From the NCBI RefSeq assembly GCF_001405015.1, contig NZ_CYZX01000004.1, positions 1 to 64,000 of the forward strand: DNA of 64,000 bases. The letters are read 5' to 3'. Positions 60,958-64,000 of this stretch are shown here, piece by piece; position 1 is the first letter of the stretch; every line of letters begins with the position of its first letter. Both the position numbers and the translations under genes were made by a program. Under the pieces are notes generated by a model, which saw only the letters and a list, made by a program, of their open reading frames with translations, did no database searches and was not told the DNA's origin. The stretch is from Clostridium disporicum (lineage in GTDB: Bacteria; Bacillota; Clostridia; Clostridiales; Clostridiaceae).

Positions 60958-62193
60958 ATGAAGACTGTTGCAATAATAGGAGCAGGACAAAGGGGACAAG
61001 ATATTTATGCAAACTTTATTAAAAATCATAGTGAAATGGGTAAGGTTGTTGCTGTAGTTGAACCAAATGACTTTAGGAGAGAAACATTAGTAAGAGAACA
61101 TAACATACCACAAGAGAATATATTTACTAATTGGGATGATTTCTTTAAGAGAGAAAAGTTAGCAGACCTAGCTATAATATCTACATTAGATAGATTACAT
61201 TATGAACCAACTATGAAAGCTTTAGATAAAGGATATAATATTTTATTAGAAAAACCTATGTCAATAAATAAAGAAGAGTGTGTTGATATGGTTAAGAAGG
61301 CAGAAGATAAAGGTTTACTACTTATGGTATGTCATGTTTTAAGATATACACCGTTCTTTACTAAATTAAAAGAAATTATTGATAGTGGAGAAATAGGAAA
61401 AGTAGTTAATATTCAGCATAATGAGAATGTTGGTGCTTTTCATATGGCTCATAGCTTTGTAAGAGGAAATTGGAGAAATTCAGATGAAACTTCACCAATA
61501 ATATTACAAAAGAGTTGTCATGACATGGATATATTGTCATGGCTTGTAGATGATGAATGTGAAAGTATTTCTTCCTTTGGGGAGTTAAGCTTTTTTAATA
61601 ATGATAATAAGCCAGAAGGTGCAGCAGATAGATGTGTAAGCTGTAAGGTTGAAGATTGTGTATTTGATGCAAGAAAGATATATCCGCCAATGAAAGGGGG
61701 ATGGCCATCAACTGTAGTAAGTGAAGTTCAGACAGAAGAAGGTATATTAAATGCTATATCTGAGAATGAATATGGTAGATGTGTATTTAATTGTGATAAC
61801 AATGTTTGTGATCATCAAAGTACTATAATCAAATTTAAAAATGGAATAACAGCTACATTTAGTCTTTCTGCATTTACAGATGAAATTTCGAGAACTATAA
61901 AGATAATGGGAACAAAAGGTGAGATAAGAGGTCACGAAGGTAAAAGAGAAATTGAAGTAATAAAATTTAGATCGAATGTAAAACAAGATAAGGATATAAC
62001 AATTCATAAAATAGAAATTCCAGTAGGTGGACATAGTGGTGGAGATAATGGCTTAATGAATGAGTTATTTAGACTTTTAGAAAATAAATCAGTTGAATCT
62101 CTTTCTAGTGGGTCGAAATCATTGCAAAGTCATCTTATGGCTTTTGGAGCTGAAGAGGCTAGAAAAAATAATATAGTAGTACAGGTTAAGTAA
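60958..62193 (+). CDS. Gfo/Idh/MocA family oxidoreductase
   Basis: 411 residues. N-terminal Rossmann fold (IIGAGQRGQDIYANF, about 5-19), then the EKPMSINKEECVDM motif near residue 97 with the conserved EKP lysine, and CHVLRYTPFFTKLKEII. The middle has a cysteine cluster (DRCVSCKVEDCVFDARK, later CVFNCDNNVCDH) unusual for sugar dehydrogenases but seen in one clostridial branch. Substrate probably an inositol- or sugar-like compound; unproven. AGGGGG precedes the ATG. Confidence 0.85.
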   Translation: MKTVAIIGAGQRGQDIYANFIKNHSEMGKVVAVVEPNDFRRETLVREHNIPQENIFTNWDDFFKREKLADLAIISTLDRLHYEPTMKALDKGYNILLEKPMSINKEECVDMVKKAEDKGLLLMVCHVLRYTPFFTKLKEIIDSGEIGKVVNIQHNENVGAFHMAHSFVRGNWRNSDETSPIILQKSCHDMDILSWLVDDECESISSFGELSFFNNDNKPEGAADRCVSCKVEDCVFDARKIYPPMKGGWPSTVVSEVQTEEGILNAISENEYGRCVFNCDNNVCDHQSTIIKFKNGITATFSLSAFTDEISRTIKIMGTKGEIRGHEGKREIEVIKFRSNVKQDKDITIHKIEIPVGGHSGGDNGLMNELFRLLENKSVESLSSGSKSLQSHLMAFGAEEARKNNIVVQVK

Positions 62194-62211
62194 AATAGCT
62201 ACTATAAAAAT

Positions 62212-62262
62212 ATAAAGTTAAATAATAGAAGTATAACTAACATTCTATTATTTAACTTTTGA
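62212..62262. terminator. Bidirectional terminator
   Basis: AAAGTTAAATAATAGAA (62214-62230) pairs with TTCTATTATTTAACTTT (62243-62259), T-rich on both sides, between converging genes. Confidence 0.8.
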
Positions 62263-62312
62263 ATTTTAAATTAAAAAAGTATAAATAATATAATTCCTAA
62301 AAATAAAAAATA

Positions 62313-63140
62313 TTAAATTCCATCATCTTCAACTATTTCATAAAGAGGTAATTCAAGAGCTTCTGGATGCTTTAGTAATTTAGAAAAATATCGAAGTGCC
62401 TTTACTAGATATATACCATCTGCTATTCTTTCGTCAACAGAAAAAACTACATTTAAAAATGATTTATCATTTCTTTTAGTTATTTTACCCATGGTTAGAA
62501 AAATTGATGTTGTGCCCCATTCAAATAAATGATGGTGGAGAGTGTTATGGCCAATACTCCCTAAGTTTGATATATAGACACTACTAAAAAGAGGAATAGC
62601 ATCAGTAATCTTTTTAGGAACTACACCGATGTGTATAAGATTATTAATTGCCCAAGCTGAAAAGGTCAATATAGGTGAAGGGAGATTTGCAAAAAAACTC
62701 ATAAGCTTATCATCATCTTTTACAACGTTAGATCTAGAAAGCTCAATGGCATCATTAATTTTTTTAGAAACTTCAAAAATACTTTCAGTTTTGTTAAAAA
62801 AAACTTTTGCTGTACTTTCTACATATTTTCCGTCTATAAGTTTTAAGACTACAAAACAAAGTGAAAAATTATTTCTAGCATAAATTTTTTTATTAGCTAC
62901 AAATCTATTTAGATAAGGGTACATAGCAAATGTTCTAATAAGAGCAGTGATTATTAATTCAAATGTTCCGATTTTTAAACCAGGGTTTGATTTATTTAAG
63001 TTCCTTAAATAATCTTTTGAAAAGTCAAATTCTATTTCTTCAGGGGAGTATACTATATTACCATTTCTACTTTTAAAAAGATATGGCATGAGTTTTCTCA
63101 TTGGGTCAATATTTTTTAATAATATTCCGTCTTTACGCAT
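62313..63140 (-). CDS. Stand-alone acyltransferase of 2-oxoacid dehydrogenase E2 fold, lacking the catalytic His
   Basis: 275 residues; no lipoyl or E1/E3-binding domain, only the E2 catalytic-like fold (PMRKLMPYLFKSRNGN at the start, YISNLGSIG, HHLFEWGTTSIFLTMGKI). The E2 active-site motif is normally DHR-x-x-DG; here it reads DERIADG, with Glu for the catalytic His. So ordinary acetyl transfer is doubtful. Such proteins occur in clostridia and their role is unknown. Convergent with the Gfo gene; a start codon with TAGGAG upstream is clear. Confidence 0.75.
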   Translation of the reverse strand: MRKDGILLKNIDPMRKLMPYLFKSRNGNIVYSPEEIEFDFSKDYLRNLNKSNPGLKIGTFELIITALIRTFAMYPYLNRFVANKKIYARNNFSLCFVVLKLIDGKYVESTAKVFFNKTESIFEVSKKINDAIELSRSNVVKDDDKLMSFFANLPSPILTFSAWAINNLIHIGVVPKKITDAIPLFSSVYISNLGSIGHNTLHHHLFEWGTTSIFLTMGKITKRNDKSFLNVVFSVDERIADGIYLVKALRYFSKLLKHPEALELPLYEIVEDDGI

Positions 63141-63426
63141 GATAACTTTACTCCTAATTAAATTATTATGGTAAAGTATATGAGTGGAAATCGTTTATTA
63201 TTTTATAAATGTAAATAAATTATTAAAAATATCTATACTTATTTTTAGTAAAAATATATACAGTTTTTATGTTTAAGAATTTTAACAAAAAAATAATCAT
63301 ATTAAGATATTCTAATTAGTGCTAAAATTATAAATATACAGTAAATTAATATGAATATTTGTAGAGATAAAATAGTTAGCTAAATAAAAATAAATAGAGA
63401 ACAGTTAAAATATAGGAGGAATTGTT

Positions 63427-64000
63427 ATGAAAATTGCATGGATAGGTGTAGGGGTAATGGGGAAATCTATGGCTCTAAATTTAAAAAAAGCTGGTCACTC
63501 TGTTAGTGTATATAATAGAACTTTATCAAAGTGTGAAGGATTGGAAGATGAGGGAATAAGAGTTTGCGAGACTATAAAAGACTGTGTAGAAGGTGCAGAT
63601 GCTATTTTTACTATAGTTGGATATCCTAAGGATGTTGAGGAAGTATATTTAAGCGAAGAAGGAATATTTGCTAATGCTAAAGAAGGAGCATATATGGTAG
63701 ATATGACGACATCATCACCAGCTTTAGCAAAAAAACTTTCTGAATTAGGTACTAAGTTTCATGTGTTAGATGCTCCTGTTTCAGGAGGAGATATAGGTGC
63801 TAAAAATGGAACTTTATCAATAATGGTGGGAGGAGAAAAAGCAGATTTTGACTTTTTACTTCCTGTATTTGAATCTATGGGCAAAAATATTATTTATTTA
63901 GGAAAAGCAGGTAGTGGACAGAACTGTAAAGCTTGCAATCAAATAGCTATAGCTGGAACAATAGCAGCCACAGCTGAAGCAGTTCATTATGCAGAAAGCG
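63427..64000 (+). CDS. 3-hydroxyisobutyrate dehydrogenase-like NAD(P) oxidoreductase (cut by window end)
   Basis: The frame is open from the ATG at 63427 (AGGAGG lies before it) to the end of the window, 191 codons. Rossmann fold with WIGVGVMGKSMALNLKKAGH at the N-terminus, VDMTTSSPALAKKL, DAPVSGGDIGAKNGTLSIMVGG (about 117-138) and the catalytic lysine segment AGSGQNCKACNQIAIAG (about 162-178). Members reduce or oxidise beta-hydroxyacids such as 3-hydroxyisobutyrate or tartronate semialdehyde. The C-terminal third is outside the window. Confidence 0.88.
   Translation, partial: MKIAWIGVGVMGKSMALNLKKAGHSVSVYNRTLSKCEGLEDEGIRVCETIKDCVEGADAIFTIVGYPKDVEEVYLSEEGIFANAKEGAYMVDMTTSSPALAKKLSELGTKFHVLDAPVSGGDIGAKNGTLSIMVGGEKADFDFLLPVFESMGKNIIYLGKAGSGQNCKACNQIAIAGTIAATAEAVHYAES

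Noticed and set aside
63141..63426. Operator or small gene in the gap before the last dehydrogenase
   Set aside because: The gap is AT-rich with no convincing palindrome, open frame or ribosome site other than that of the following gene.

Overview
The window is a chromosomal segment of a low-GC, anaerobic Gram-positive bacterium, most likely a Clostridium (sensu stricto). The evidence is very AT-rich DNA, AGGAGG-type ribosome sites, occasional GTG/TTG starts, intrinsic terminators with T-runs, lipobox lipoproteins and the gene families present. I see no rRNA, tRNA, CRISPR array, transposase, phage gene or origin. About 57 intact genes and three broken ones are supported.

Layout. 0-2.8 kb: a split chromate-transporter pair, a DUF2500 protein and a CDF metal exporter. 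3.1-7.8 kb: Na/Pi cotransporter, two divergent unknown genes (one GerMN-like) and a TtcA-family protein. 8.0-11.6 kb: a polyphosphate-polymerase (VTC) module with divergent promoters, both carrying Pho-box-like repeats. Two of its three genes are cut by in-frame stop codons. 11.7-16.4 kb: MarR regulator divergent from a heterodimeric ABC exporter, with two operator-like palindromes between them. 16.6-22.4 kb: a PF06541 membrane protein, ferredoxin-reductase-like flavoprotein, GNAT, and a GntR(YtrA)-led membrane operon behind a 41-bp palindrome. 22.5-25.5 kb: an FMN/FAD reductase lipoprotein divergent from a MerR regulator, with a 19-bp-spacer promoter. 25.7-33.5 kb: AspD, a PLC-like protein, TauE/SafE, a pentapeptide protein, an orphan PTS IIB, an HD phosphohydrolase, GNAT and a methyltransferase. 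33.8-37.4 kb: PTS IIC, RpiR regulator, PatB/MalY-type C-S lyase and RidA. 37.7-40.7 kb: Cfa, GloA and an MFS transporter. 41.1-47.4 kb: a molybdenum cofactor cluster (mobB, moeA, mobA, mogA, a second MoeA-like gene, moaC, moaA, MOSC) with two structured leaders. 47.5-54.5 kb: WG-repeat protein, tandem FUSC paralogues, MATE exporter and two unknowns. 54.7-64 kb: pepT, a cysteine desulfidase-like protein, a ddl remnant, a MocR regulator, rluF, a diguanylate cyclase, a Gfo/Idh/MocA oxidoreductase, an unusual E2-fold acyltransferase and a truncated 3-hydroxyisobutyrate dehydrogenase-like gene.

The most unusual feature is a family of intergenic arrays. They are chains of short palindromes (4-7-bp stems, 1-4-nt loops) joined by repeated purine linkers such as GGGGAAAAG or GGTTATGG. 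In the best cases the linker orientation flips midway, so the whole array is itself a large inverted repeat. The two best arrays fill convergent gene junctions (7801-8040 and 25557-25745). Further copies lie at 2808-2990, 6776-6860, 16415-16480 and 44205-44325. Other strong points are the mirror-symmetric Pho-box promoters of the decaying polyphosphate module, matching cre sites that tie together separated PTS IIB and IIC genes, and the MarR, MerR and GntR operator assignments.
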